From Tanytarsus gracilentus (Eukaryota > Arthropoda > Insecta > Diptera > Chironomidae): DNA of 64,000 nt. The notes under the pieces are model-generated. The model had not been told where the DNA came from. It was given only the letters and a program-made list of their open reading frames with translations, and made no database searches. This document shows, in pieces, positions 36,477 through 46,760 of the stretch. The DNA lies in assembly GCA_038502055.1 (NCBI GenBank), contig JAXRKN010000019.1, forward strand, positions 434,001-498,000. The letters run 5' to 3'. The number at the start of each line of letters is the position of its first letter. Positions within the stretch are counted from its first letter, which is position 1. The translations under genes were made by a program, and so were the position numbers.

Positions 36477-37387
36477 ATGTTTTATTTAATCATTTTTTCA
36501 ACACTTTTAATCTCATCAAACGCATCAAAATTAGATCACAGATCAAGTAATCGAGTTGTTGGTGGTTATCCAGTGAACGTTACTGATATCCCATTCATTG
36601 GATCACTTCAAGTTGCGACATCAGACAGTTTTCAACATTATTGTGGATTTGTGATTATAAGTGAATTATTTGCAACAACAGCTGGACACTGCGTGCAGTC
36701 GAGACGTGCTGAAGAATTTCGAATGAGATTAAATAGTTCTTATCATGCTGAAGGTGGATTTACATTGACTCCAGCTGACATCATAATTCATCCTGAATTC
36801 GATAACTCAACTTACGATTATGATATCGCACTTTTAGTTCTTCCTGAAAGTCTCGACCTAATAAATTATCCAGGAATTCGTGCAATTGATTTACCTCATC
36901 AAGATGAAAAGTTTGAAGATGGTTTAATCACATTCGTGTGTGGTTGGGGTCAGACACAAGATCCAAATGAGTCGAGAGATCAACTGCGATGTGGCGGAGT
37001 TCCATTAGTAAATCAAGTGATTTGTGAGAATTCATTTAGAAGTCGAAACGTAACGGCTAGAATGATTTGTGCGGGAGATTTAGTTGTGGGTGGAATTGGT
37101 GAGAATTAAATTTAATTAAAAATGTGAGAAAATATAATTTGTGAATTTTCAGATGCGTGTCAAGGTGACTCTGGTGGACCCTTGTATTATGAACGTGAAA
37201 ATGGTGAAAAAGTTCTCGTTGGACTTGTCTCATGGGTAAAACAATTATTTTTAAATCAGGGGTAGGTAACTAATTTTTTTTTCAGGGCATTTTATGCGCG
37301 ACACATTTTTATCCTGGAATATACACACGAATGCCTTATTTTAGGGACTGGATTGATTCTTATGTAAATAATTATAGACACAAATAA
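36477..37387 (+). CDS. Trypsin-like serine protease (S1A), copy 2
   Basis: Three exons: 36477-37098, 37153-37235, 37286-37387; 268 aa. Signal peptide MFYLIIFSTLLISSNAS and activation site R|VVGGYP. Triad: His in TTAGHC (Ala56 replaced by Gly), Asp in DYDIALL, Ser in GDSGGP. The S1-pocket Asp in DACQGDSGGP is present, so trypsin-like cleavage is expected. The extra Cys pair of copy 1 is absent. VSWGILCA replaces the usual GxGCA, a change on the rim of the substrate pocket. Intron positions differ from copy 1 (here before DACQGD and after SW; there in TAAHC and before DSGG), so this is not a very recent duplication although the sequences are clearly related (GGYPV..TD.PFIGSLQ). Confidence 0.92.
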
Positions 37388-37599
37388 CAAACCTCAATAA
37401 AATAAATTCAAAAATTTTAAAGAATTTAAAAATAAATTCAAAAATTATTTTAAATACTCATTTCAGTTTTTAGCAGGGTGACGACAACTCAGGGGAAACT
37501 CACATTCAAAATTTGAACCTTAACTCGTGTCTTTATCCGTATCCAGAATATAAATTGGATATTTTCAGTTTTCCACTCCTGATTTTAGTTTTTAAGCAT

Positions 37600-39004
37600 T
37601 TAAATTTCATTTTTTATTGTTGCATAAACTTTTGGACATTTTGACTTAATAATACTCATCAATGCTGCTTTTGAATTGACCTTCAACTTTTTTTTATCTT
37701 CTTCCTCAAATTTATTAAACGACTGATCGCTCCAAACGTTGAGGAAATGTGAATTTTTAATTTTTGCTAAAACTTTTTTCGATTCTTTCTCAAAAAATAG
37801 CTTCTGCCAGTTTTTATGAAATGCTGGTGGACACTCCGAAAGCGGTAGAATTGTGAAATTTTTACAGTTGTTTAAAACTTGATGGTTGAATTTTTTGTTT
37901 TCACATCGTTTCCTTACGATGTTGTTAAAAATTGTTTTAGGACTTTGAAAGGTTGTTGAATTTGAGTTAAAATAATCATGTTTAGGATTGAGAAGAATTT
38001 CATCTATTTCATCATCTTTTGGGAGGTTTTCGAATGAGCGAGAGATGGAACTAAAAAATGATTAATCGAATTTAAGATAAATCTTAATTAAAATTTAAAA
38101 TAAACTTAATGTAGAAGTTTACTTCAGAATTTCTTCAGCCAAATCTCGACCAATTTTATCTTTACTTAATCGAACAATCGATGTTAAAATTTTGTATCGA
38201 AATTTTGAACACACAAAGTTTTCATGTGGAATATCATCAAAACTTTTTAGTGAAATTACACCGAGATCAATTGAAAATCCTTAAAAAATAAAAAATTATA
38301 AAATGTTATGAAAAATATAAAAAATTATAAAAAACATAAAAAGTCATAAAAAATTACCTCCATATTTGTACAAAAGAAGCAACCTCAGCACTTCAGCAAC
38401 TTCATTACTTGAAAAGCTCCAGTAAGGTTCTCTCTTCACCCATGAATTTAAAAGACTTTCCTCACAATAAGTTTCAACATTTAAAAATTTAAATTTTATA
38501 TTTTTATAAGACTTCAATGCAATATATAAATTTGTCTTTTCAAGAATCATTTGATCGGTGAAGGATGTGAAAATGTAATAAACAGAGAGATTCGGATTAA
38601 GGAGAGCTAAAAATAGATTTAAATTTTTTTAAATAATTCAAATTTATAAGGGAGAAATTAATATCTTAAGGTCGTTTGTGTAAAATTTGAATTGTTAAAT
38701 ACTTAACAGCTGACTCAACACTGCAACCACCAATATTGCTAATATTATTAATTTCTTCCGGCATTCCATCGATGAAAAAAATATTTTTGTCCTCATTTTT
38801 AAAAAGATTTTCATCTTCATCAATTATATTTTCTAAAGTTTCTCTATCAATTTTTCCTAGTATCATTTTGCCAGTTTTATCAAATTTATTATTTTTCTTT
38901 TCAGTTAGTACTGAAAAAATTGCACAAATTACAAACAAAATGTAGCAGAATGAGAAAATCATAAGAAAAATTTCAATTTTTTTCTGCTTCAATTTTGTGA
39001 ACAT
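37600..39004 (-). pseudogene. Alpha-1,4-galactosyltransferase-like (GT32) gene A, broken splice donor
   Basis: Expected exons 38707-39004, 38358-38606, 38123-38279, 37600-38050; 384 aa if spliced as in its neighbours. Type II membrane topology (hydrophobic segment about residues 10-35, IEIFLMIFSFCYILFVICAI). Domain signatures shared with the Gb3 synthase/A4GALT family: CSVESA, LYKYGG and the C-terminal CPK. The exon 1 donor, GT in genes B and C, reads TT (38706-38705). Reading on hits a stop after 14 codons, and nearby alternative GTs shift the frame. Exons 2-4 are open and clean, so the damage is recent or a sequencing error. The position of the catalytic DXD reads Asp-Leu-Gly. Enzyme activity is therefore doubtful twice over. 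Classified as a probable pseudogene. Confidence 0.7.
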
Positions 39005-39415
39005 TTTAAAAAAAATAAACTTAGTTTGAATATTATCACAAGTTGATTTAAAATGAACGATTTAAAAAATTTAAAGTGGTTCAATGATGAAATTTTTAAC
39101 ATTGTCAAATTAAGTCATGGAAATGTTTTACATTTTTTATACTGAAACGTTCAATTACTTAATATACTTACGTCAGGGAAACTCACAATATTTAAATTTA
39201 ATTTTACAAGTATTTTTTTTGTACATTATAAAATTTTTTTTTGACGACGAGAGCGCTGGAAAATGCAGTATGTACAAAGGTCAACTAATGCATTAAAATG
39301 CTATAATATTTTTGAAAATTTTGAGTTTCCCCACCTAAAAAATTCCTTTTCAAAGCTATTTTAAATGTTATCAAACTCCACAATAAAATTGTAATTTTAT
39401 TTTTAATCGTAATTT

Positions 39416-40690
39416 TTAAATTTTTTTCAACATCGCAGAAACTTTTGGACAAATTTTCTTCACCAAAATGCTAAATGCTGCTCTCGAGTCTAAACTTATT
39501 TTTCCAGTTTCTTTCTCACCACTCCACATGTGAACAAAATAAGCTTCTTTAAGTTTATCAAACACAAACCTCGAATTTCTTTCTTGAAAGAATTTTTTAT
39601 AATTTCTAAAGAAAGCTGGAGCACATCGAGTTATTGGCAAAACATGAAAGCTATCGCAATTTGTTGTTTCATTGATTTTAAATTTATTTCCATCGCAAGC
39701 GTTTTTAATAACTCGGTTGAGTAGTTTTGAAGGTGAAGGTGCACCTTGATCTTCACTAAAATAGTTTTGCTTGAGATTGAGTTCATGTTTTTCTTGTTCA
39801 TCTGAAGCGGGTATGTATTCAAAGGATTTGAGGACTTTTCTGTCGGATTTTAATTTTAAATAAAGTCAATTAAAATATTTTAAACTCACAAAATAAAAGA
39901 ATCCGAAAATTTTAGTCCATTTTCACTGTTGGTTAATTTAATCAAAGAAGGTAAAATCCCAAATTTATCTAAAGCACATGAAAAATTTTCGTCCGAGATA
40001 TTTTTGAGGGATTTCATTGTAAGAACATTGAAATCCATTGAAACGCCTAAAAATTAAATGTTTGAAATTTACACAAATTTTAAGTAATTTTTTTACCGCC
40101 ATGTCGATTCAACAACAACATTCTTGTGACTTCAGCAACTTGCTCAACACTGTAAGTCCATAAAGGATCACTTCTAAACCATTCCTCGAGCATTGTTCCT
40201 TTGAAGTAATTTTCAAAATTTATATAACGAATTTTTATATTTTTATATGATTGAAGAGCGATTAAAATTTTCGATTCGTGGACAAAAAGTTTATCAGACA
40301 CTGTCAGTAAGTTGAGATAAACGGTCATGTCTGAGTTGAGGAAAGCTTAAAAAATAAATTTATTAAATTTTTATTTAAGTCATTTTTACACTCACCAGCT
40401 GATTCAACACTGCACGCTTGCCGACCATCATTGAGAATTTTTTCATCACTCGCGTCACCATCAATGAAAAATATATTTTTGTTCGGAGTTGAATTAAGAA
40501 ATTTTTCATCATTTTTAAAATTTTCTAAATAAACTCCGCGAACGACTTGAAAATTTTTATCTGTTAGTTTAAAATTCTTGGAGATTTTATTAAGAATTCC
40601 AAGTAAAATAAAAATAATTAGAAAAACTAATCGTTTGTAATTTTGCGAAAATAATTTGTAGCTTCGACGATTTGTGAACTTCATTCTCAT
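39416..40690 (-). CDS. Alpha-1,4-galactosyltransferase-like (GT32) gene B, degenerate DXD
   Basis: Four exons on the minus strand: 40396-40690, 40097-40345, 39890-40046, 39416-39839; 374 aa. Family members transfer galactose in the Golgi to make globo-type or arthropod glycolipid chains. The N-terminal anchor is RLVFLIIFILLGIL. Family landmarks: NIFFIDGD, QACSVESAA, LLNRHGG, YFVHMWSG and a C-terminal CPK. Exons 2 and 3 (249 and 157 nt) have exactly the same length as in gene A. The segment that normally reads GG-x-Y-x-DxD here is GGVSMDFN, so the second Asp is Asn. Metal and UDP-sugar binding may be lost or altered. Divergently arranged with gene C, 116 bp between starts. Confidence 0.85.
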
Positions 40691-40806
40691 CACTTAAATT
40701 ACAACTGGCCAAAACCATAAATTTAAAATACAATTTTCTTTTAACATGAAATTTTTTTGTGATTACAAGCGTGAAAAATTTTAGTTTCATTTTTATTACT
40801 CTCAAA
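40691..40806. promoter_or_regulatory. Compact divergent promoter between GT32 genes B and C
   Basis: Only 116 bp separate the two start codons, so both promoters and both 5' UTRs must lie here or overlap the genes. TATA-like TATTTTAAATTTAT occurs near 40720. No clear initiators were identified. Confidence 0.45.
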
Positions 40807-42257
40807 ATGTTCATTCGTGTTAGAAAAATTATTTTTATTCTTGCAATATTTTTGTATAATTTTTTGATACTTCTCTCCTTATTTTCATATCAAAGTTCTC
40901 AAAATATTATAAATGACAAAAATCTTACTATAGTATATCCAAAAAATTTGAAAAATGACGATCAGAACTTAAAAAATCAAAATGGAAAAATTATTTTTAT
41001 TTTGGACTTCAATCCGAGTGTTGAAGCGATTGTAAATGATCCGAGGATTGCTTGCAGTGTTGAGTCGGCTGGTAAAATTTGTGTCAAACTTTCAATATTA
41101 AAATTTAAAAATTTATTATTATTTATTAATTTATTTTTTTTTAAATAAATAAATATTATACAAAAAAAAAATATCAAAGCATAACTTTTGGACTTTTCAA
41201 TATTTGCTAATCTGCAATTTTGAATTAATATAAATATTAAGAGTTCCTTAACCCTCATATTGATAAAAAAAATTATTTAATTTTTCAATTTCAGCTTATT
41301 TAAATCCTGACTACAAAATCTATTTCGTTCTCACGAGTCCAATCGATAAAATATCAGTTTACGGAACGCAACTTTTGGATGTTTTGTCATCAAATAAAAA
41401 TTTTCGATTTCGATTCATCAACATTAATGAACTATTTAGTGACAGTCCTTTAAATTTTTGGATTAAAGCTAGTCCATTTTGGAGTTACACGATGGAAGAA
41501 ATTGGTTTCGTAATGAAAATTATTTTGTTGAGCAAATATGGAGGTGAGAACTATTTCTTTGAAGATTCAATCCTAAAGTGAAAAAAATATTTATTGACGA
41601 ATTTATAAAGATGAAAATTATTTCCAGGCATATTTTTAACCGAACAATTAATTTCATTGAAATCCTTAAATGAAATCAAACTCAAAAATTTTGCTGTCAC
41701 GACTTTCAAAAATCGATCGATAATTTCCGATGCTGTAATTAGTCTTCAAGATCAATCAGTGGCTAAAAAAATATCGGAAATATTTTTTGAGTAATTAGAA
41801 ATTTTTAAACTATTTTTAAATCTATAAAAATATTTTTATTTTTAGCAAAATCCTCAAAGCATTTGAAATTCTTCCAACTGATAACGAAATCGAGAAAAAA
41901 GATTTAAATATTTTTACAAACTTATCAAAAATCAGCAATTTAACACCAGATCCAATTTCAATTTTAATGAAATCAATCCGAGATTTTTGTAAAATTTCTA
42001 AAAACTTCAGTTGTGATAATTTTCAACTTCTTTCGTCAAAAAAATTAACTCCATCAAAAGCATCGCATTTTTCTAATTTTTTTAAACTCGCCGCATCGAA
42101 ATTTGCAATGCGAATGACGAAGAATGCTCATTTTCTCTACATGTGGACTGGCTCGAAGGGTACTGAAAAAACAAGAGTGGACATCGATACTGCATTCGTT
42201 AAAATTGCAAAGCAAAAATGTCCCAAAGTGCTCAAGTCGTTAAATATATTTATTTAA
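40807..42257 (+). CDS. Alpha-1,4-galactosyltransferase-like (GT32) gene C, DXD absent
   Basis: Four exons: 40807-41071, 41295-41543, 41628-41790, 41846-42257; 362 aa. N-terminal anchor IIFILAIFLYNFLILLSLF. Landmarks shared with genes A and B: IIFILDFNP, ACSVESAA, NPDYKIYFVLTSP, LLSKYGG, HFLYMWTG, CPKV. Exon 2 is again exactly 249 nt. The DXD position reads GGIFLTEQ: both acidic residues are gone. Since the splice sites and frame are perfect, it is a maintained gene and probably a non-catalytic relative. An upstream frame extension begins with GTG; the ATG at 40807 directly precedes the membrane anchor. Confidence 0.85.
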
Positions 42258-42367
42258 GTTTTACTACCTGCAAAAAAAGTTTTTTTAGGTAAAAAAAGTT
42301 TCAATTTTAAGCGAATTTTTTTCATGATCTTTTTATTTTTTTATAAAGATTTAAATTAAATTTTCAT

Positions 42368-42862
42368 TTAAATTTTAATTCCCAAAAATTTCATGACTGT
42401 TCCTAAAATTCCTTTTCCAATGCGACAAATTGTAGCCCAAAATCCTTCAACATCCTTTTCCTCCTGTTTCGTTTGAACGACGATAACTTTTTGTTTTTCT
42501 TCGTTAGCTTTCTCTTTCTCAAGTTCAGTTTTAGCTGCCTCCAAGTCAATTCTTAATCTTTTTTCATTGTCTTCCAGTTCTTGAACTTTCTTTTGAATAT
42601 TCATAAGAACGTCTATCGTCATCTTTTGAATGTTTTCAGTTGTAATTTTTTTAAGTTCATCGTCAATTTCATCAGCAACTTCAACAATTCCTTCACCGAT
42701 TTCCTTAACTAATTCATCGGGTTTTATTTCAATAATCACATCATCTTTATCCATTTCAGTGTTAGCAAAGTCATTATGTATGTCCATCAAGTAATAACTT
42801 TGAATTGGTGAAACCATAAAATAAATCAAGAAAAGTTGTGATGCGAATTTAACTGAGCACAT
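42368..42862 (-). CDS. Secreted protein: acidic coiled-coil pro-region plus short cationic amphipathic C-terminus
   Basis: Single exon, 164 aa. Signal peptide (MCSVKFASQLFLIYFMVSPI, cut before YYLMD). Residues 25-75 are very acidic. Residues 75-130 form a probable coiled coil rich in Glu/Lys heptads (VQELEDNEKRLRIDLEAAK). The last 25 residues switch to a hydrophobic, cationic helix (WATICRIGKGILG then TVMKFLGIKI). Acidic pro-part followed by a cationic amphipathic tail is the layout of many insect antimicrobial peptide precursors, but there is no dibasic cleavage site at the junction and no family was recognised. Alternatives: a haemolymph or cocoon protein with a membrane-binding tail. Function unknown. 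Confidence 0.72.
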   Translation of the reverse strand: MCSVKFASQLFLIYFMVSPIQSYYLMDIHNDFANTEMDKDDVIIEIKPDELVKEIGEGIVEVADEIDDELKKITTENIQKMTIDVLMNIQKKVQELEDNEKRLRIDLEAAKTELEKEKANEEKQKVIVVQTKQEEKDVEGFWATICRIGKGILGTVMKFLGIKI

Positions 42863-43271
42863 TTTAATTAACTTTTTTAGATGTTGATTTGTTCGAGTTT
42901 AGATCGTTACTAAATTTATGGTCACTTTTAGGTATGAAGAAAATTATTTAATAGGAAAGAAATAACTTTTAAAGATTAATCTTATTGGATTTTTGATAAG
43001 CTTCAAATTCGTTTTAAAATAATTTGAGATAACCGTTAAAAAATCTTATCAAAGCTTTGCAAAGAGAAAACTTCAAAATTTCTTGTTATAATTTAAAGAA
43101 AATCTTATTAGAATTTAAGTTATGCTTCAAAACTTTACTTAAAAAGTTTTTATTTCTAATAAATCATTCAATACCTAAATAATAAAATTTTCTTTCAACA
43201 ATAAATTTTCTCTAATTTTCAAAAAAAAAATATTTTATTCTATTTTATTTTTACAATTTCTCATCACCATC

Positions 43272-46200
43272 TTATGAATACATTCTCGTAATTTCAGCTT
43301 TATACATCGCATGAATTTCTCTTCTCTTAATCTTAAAAGCAGCCGTGACCAGTTCCGATTCGGGCGTCCATAATTCCTTACAAAGATGAATCATCGTTGG
43401 AATTTCATATCTAGCTAATTTACATTTCGCTGCATGTTCTTGAAGAGTTTTAAATGCAATTTTTTGCACTTCTGAGTTGTCACAAAGTTGCTCGAGTGTT
43501 CCACTTGCACCGACAGTTGCAGCCAAATTTTTGAATCCAATTTCAGCGGGAGCGACAAGAGCAACGCAATATGTTTTCATAGAGTCAGCGATGATGCAAA
43601 CATTTTCAACAAATGGACAAGTTTTAAGTTCCGATTCGACTTTTCCAAGCGAAATATATTCGCCATGCTGAAGCTTAACTAAATCTTTTTTGCGATCTAC
43701 AATTTAATATATTAATTTTATATATTTAATTAGTTGAATTAATTTTTTTAACCCACCAACAATCTTGACACTTCCATCCTCATGAACTTCACCAATATCT
43801 CCTGTTCTAAACCATCTCTTACCATTTTCATTGAAGAAGCTTTCATCGTTCAATTCTGGTCTCTTGTAATATCCAATAGCAATGTTGTCACCGCCAATTA
43901 AAATTTCGCCTCTTGGATATGGACGATCAGTGACTTTGTAACCCCCTTCTTCCCAATTAACCAGACGAATTTGACTCGTCGTTCCAGGACCGCCAGTTCG
44001 ACCAGTTGAAATATCTGATTCTTCCATGACAGTTCCACCTGCAGTTGTTTCTGTTAATCCATAACCTTGAACGAGTGAAAGACCCAAAGCATCCCGAATA
44101 AATTGATGAGTGTCGGCCGACAGTGGAGCACCACCTTGAGAATCATTTTTAAGTTGAAAATTTAAAATTATTTGGTTTAATTTTACCTGAAATCATTGCT
44201 CTCATTTTACCACCCATCGCTGCTGCAACTTTTGAGACCACAATTTTATCAACAATGGGCGTCCTCCAACCTCTTGTGGTCCATCTACGCTTGTATGCCA
44301 AACAGTAATTAACCAAAGCAACTTTAAATGCCGAGTCTGAATTAATTTTATCCATAATTCCTTTACGAACTCGATCGAGAATGAGTGGCACAGTTGTCAT
44401 GACCTTAATCAGATAATTTTTAATTTTTTTTATATTAAACTCAGTTTGACTTTACCGTTGGACTCAACATTCTCGCATCACCCATTGTTCCAGGCAAAAC
44501 TTTCGGCATCGTATCGAGAAGTGTCAAAGGTGTTGAATAACCAATAGGAATTCCAATAAGCATAGCAGCACTCTCAGCGAGAAGCTCATAAACGTGAGCA
44601 AGTGGAAGAAGTCCAAGGAAAATATCTCCGTCTTTTGGATGAAGCTAAAATAAAAGTAAAATTAGGATTTTTTAAAATTAAATTAAATTTTTTTACCCCA
44701 TCAGAAAATCCTCTAAGAACTGCCAAACAATTTGCGTGACTCAACATGACACCTTTAGGTACTCCAGTTGATCCAGAAGTGTACATCAAAATTGCAGTAT
44801 CATCTCTATGTGGTTGATGTTGGTCTAAAAAATATAATGATTAAATATAAAAACATACAATATTCATTTTAAATTTAAATTTCATACGAATTGAAAAACG
44901 AATAAAGTGAAAAGAAAGTGAGAAAGAAAAGTCTAATCAAGGTCACGCATAAATTCCGAACGAGATAAGAAAAACTCACCATGTTTATTATTTCTTCCCG
45001 CTTTAATAACATCATTGTATGCCACCGTCCTCACATTACCAAAGCCATTCGTATCAGTTGGATTAAGTTGATCCTCAAAGAAGACAATCGTATGAACCGT
45101 TGGAATTTGAGCTAAAATATTTTTCAGTTTCGGCATCAACTCATGTGACGTAATTACATATTTTACTTCAGTCTCATTGATTCCAAAAGCGACACCGTCT
45201 TCGCCGAGCGTTGCGTAGATTGTGCAAACAGTGCAAGCCTGCTTAAATAAACCGTGCGCGCTTATCATCCATTCGGCTCTGGTCTCGGCAAAAATTACAA
45301 CTTTTTCTTTTGGATCCATTCCGAGTTCTCGCATGCCTTTGCCGAAAAATTGAGCTTCAACTTCAACCTCATCGAATGTACGCCACTTATATTGTCCCAT
45401 TTTGAGTCTTTTAAAGACTTTTCCATCGGGCTGTCGATCATCGACTTCGGCGAGAATTTCACGAGTTCCAAGGCAACGCTTGTTCTTAAAGTTTGACGAA
45501 ACAATTCGAAGCATCTTTTCGAGAGTAAAACATTGTTCCTTGTTGAGCATTTCATGAACTTCACCAATTTTACGAGTTGATTCATAGGTTATTTGCGAGC
45601 TATCGGAACTTACGATGCGAGCCTAAAAGTTAATTTTTTTGATAATTTTTTGAAACTAATTTTAGATTTGCTTTTATAATTTTAATTGGACCTCCAACAA
45701 CTTTAATAACTATGCAACAATCGATTTATGTTTATCTTATCATAAAAATGCAGACAAAAGGTCTTTTTATGCTCAGTTATTTCTTTTATTTACTATCCTA
45801 CGTCAGTACGTAATCTTATCAGCAGCGTAAAATCTTATTTAATCAAAATTCTATTTCTTTCGCCTTCTGTAATGCACTAAGTACAGTTCTTATCAAATAT
45901 TTTTTTTATCAGCGGTCGGTATTTTAAGGTGTTATGTAATTGTGCAGATGTGTATTTTGAGAGTGAGAAAATTGAAATTGTTGAATTATAATATTTTACA
46001 GAAGGGGAGTTAAATTTAGTTAAAAAGTTTTAAGGTCTGAAAAGTAGAAATTAGTTCAAAAAACATCTTTTCAAGATCATATAGTTCTTATCTAAAAGTT
46101 TTTTAACATGTTTTTCCTATCATAAAAAAATTAGAAGTGAACTAAACTAGTTTTCATGGTCGATGAACTTTGAGTCGACCTTGTAGGACAAATTGATAAG

Positions 46201-46461
46201 AGTTTGATCGAATTTAAGGGCAATTGATATTTTTAAATGATTTTAAAATTTAATTTCAACTTTTTGCATTTAACTTGCTTGTTTTTTAATCCCTCTTTTA
46301 ATTGAAATTTTGAATCTAAAACTCACCTTCAGTTTTCTTGATTCCCTCCTCACTTTCCATGGCTGTTGAACAATCCAATAAATCGGAAGCGATATAATCG
46401 TATAAACGAACGCAAAGATTCTGATAATTCCTACACCAATCGCCGGTCCAATTTTGCCCAT
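43272..46461 (-). CDS. Acsl: Long-chain acyl-CoA synthetase (ACSL3/4 type)
   Basis: Seven exons on the minus strand: 46327-46461, 44980-45622, 44697-44824, 44456-44644, 44187-44403, 43757-44134, 43272-43696; 704 aa, the full family length. Activates long-chain fatty acids to acyl-CoA with ATP, anchored in ER or lipid-droplet membranes. Exon 1 encodes the N-terminal membrane segment (IIRIFAFVYTIISLPIYWIV). AMP-binding motifs are intact: YTSGSTGVPKGVMLSH (P-loop), PLAHVYE, GYGLTET (A5), WFRTGDIGE (A7) and DRKKDLVKLQHGEYISLGKV (A8/FACS signature). C-terminus KRREIHAMYKAEITRMYS. Exon 1 is separated by a 700-bp intron. The start at 46461 was chosen because the upstream extension begins with TTG. 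Together with the FAR gene at 2-4 kb it could supply fatty-alcohol synthesis, but they are 40 kb apart and need not be linked. Confidence 0.95.
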
Positions 46462-46760
46462 TTTGCAGAAATTACAAATCACAACCGTAACACGCAAGAA
46501 ATCAAACCTTAATGAACTTACCGAATCTATATCGATTTTTTTTTTATTTCGCGCTTACTAATATTTTAAGTAGTGACTGATAAGTTTTTTTTGATTTTTT
46601 TATGATAAGAAGGGAGTTTTCTCTGATTGTTTGGACAGTTTGCATCGAGTGACGTTAAAAATTAAAAAAATATTTTAGAATCATTGGAATAATGTTCGGT
46701 TTTATTATTTATTTAGCACATCACAAACTCATGTTCTGGGCCCATAACTTGCTAGAATAA

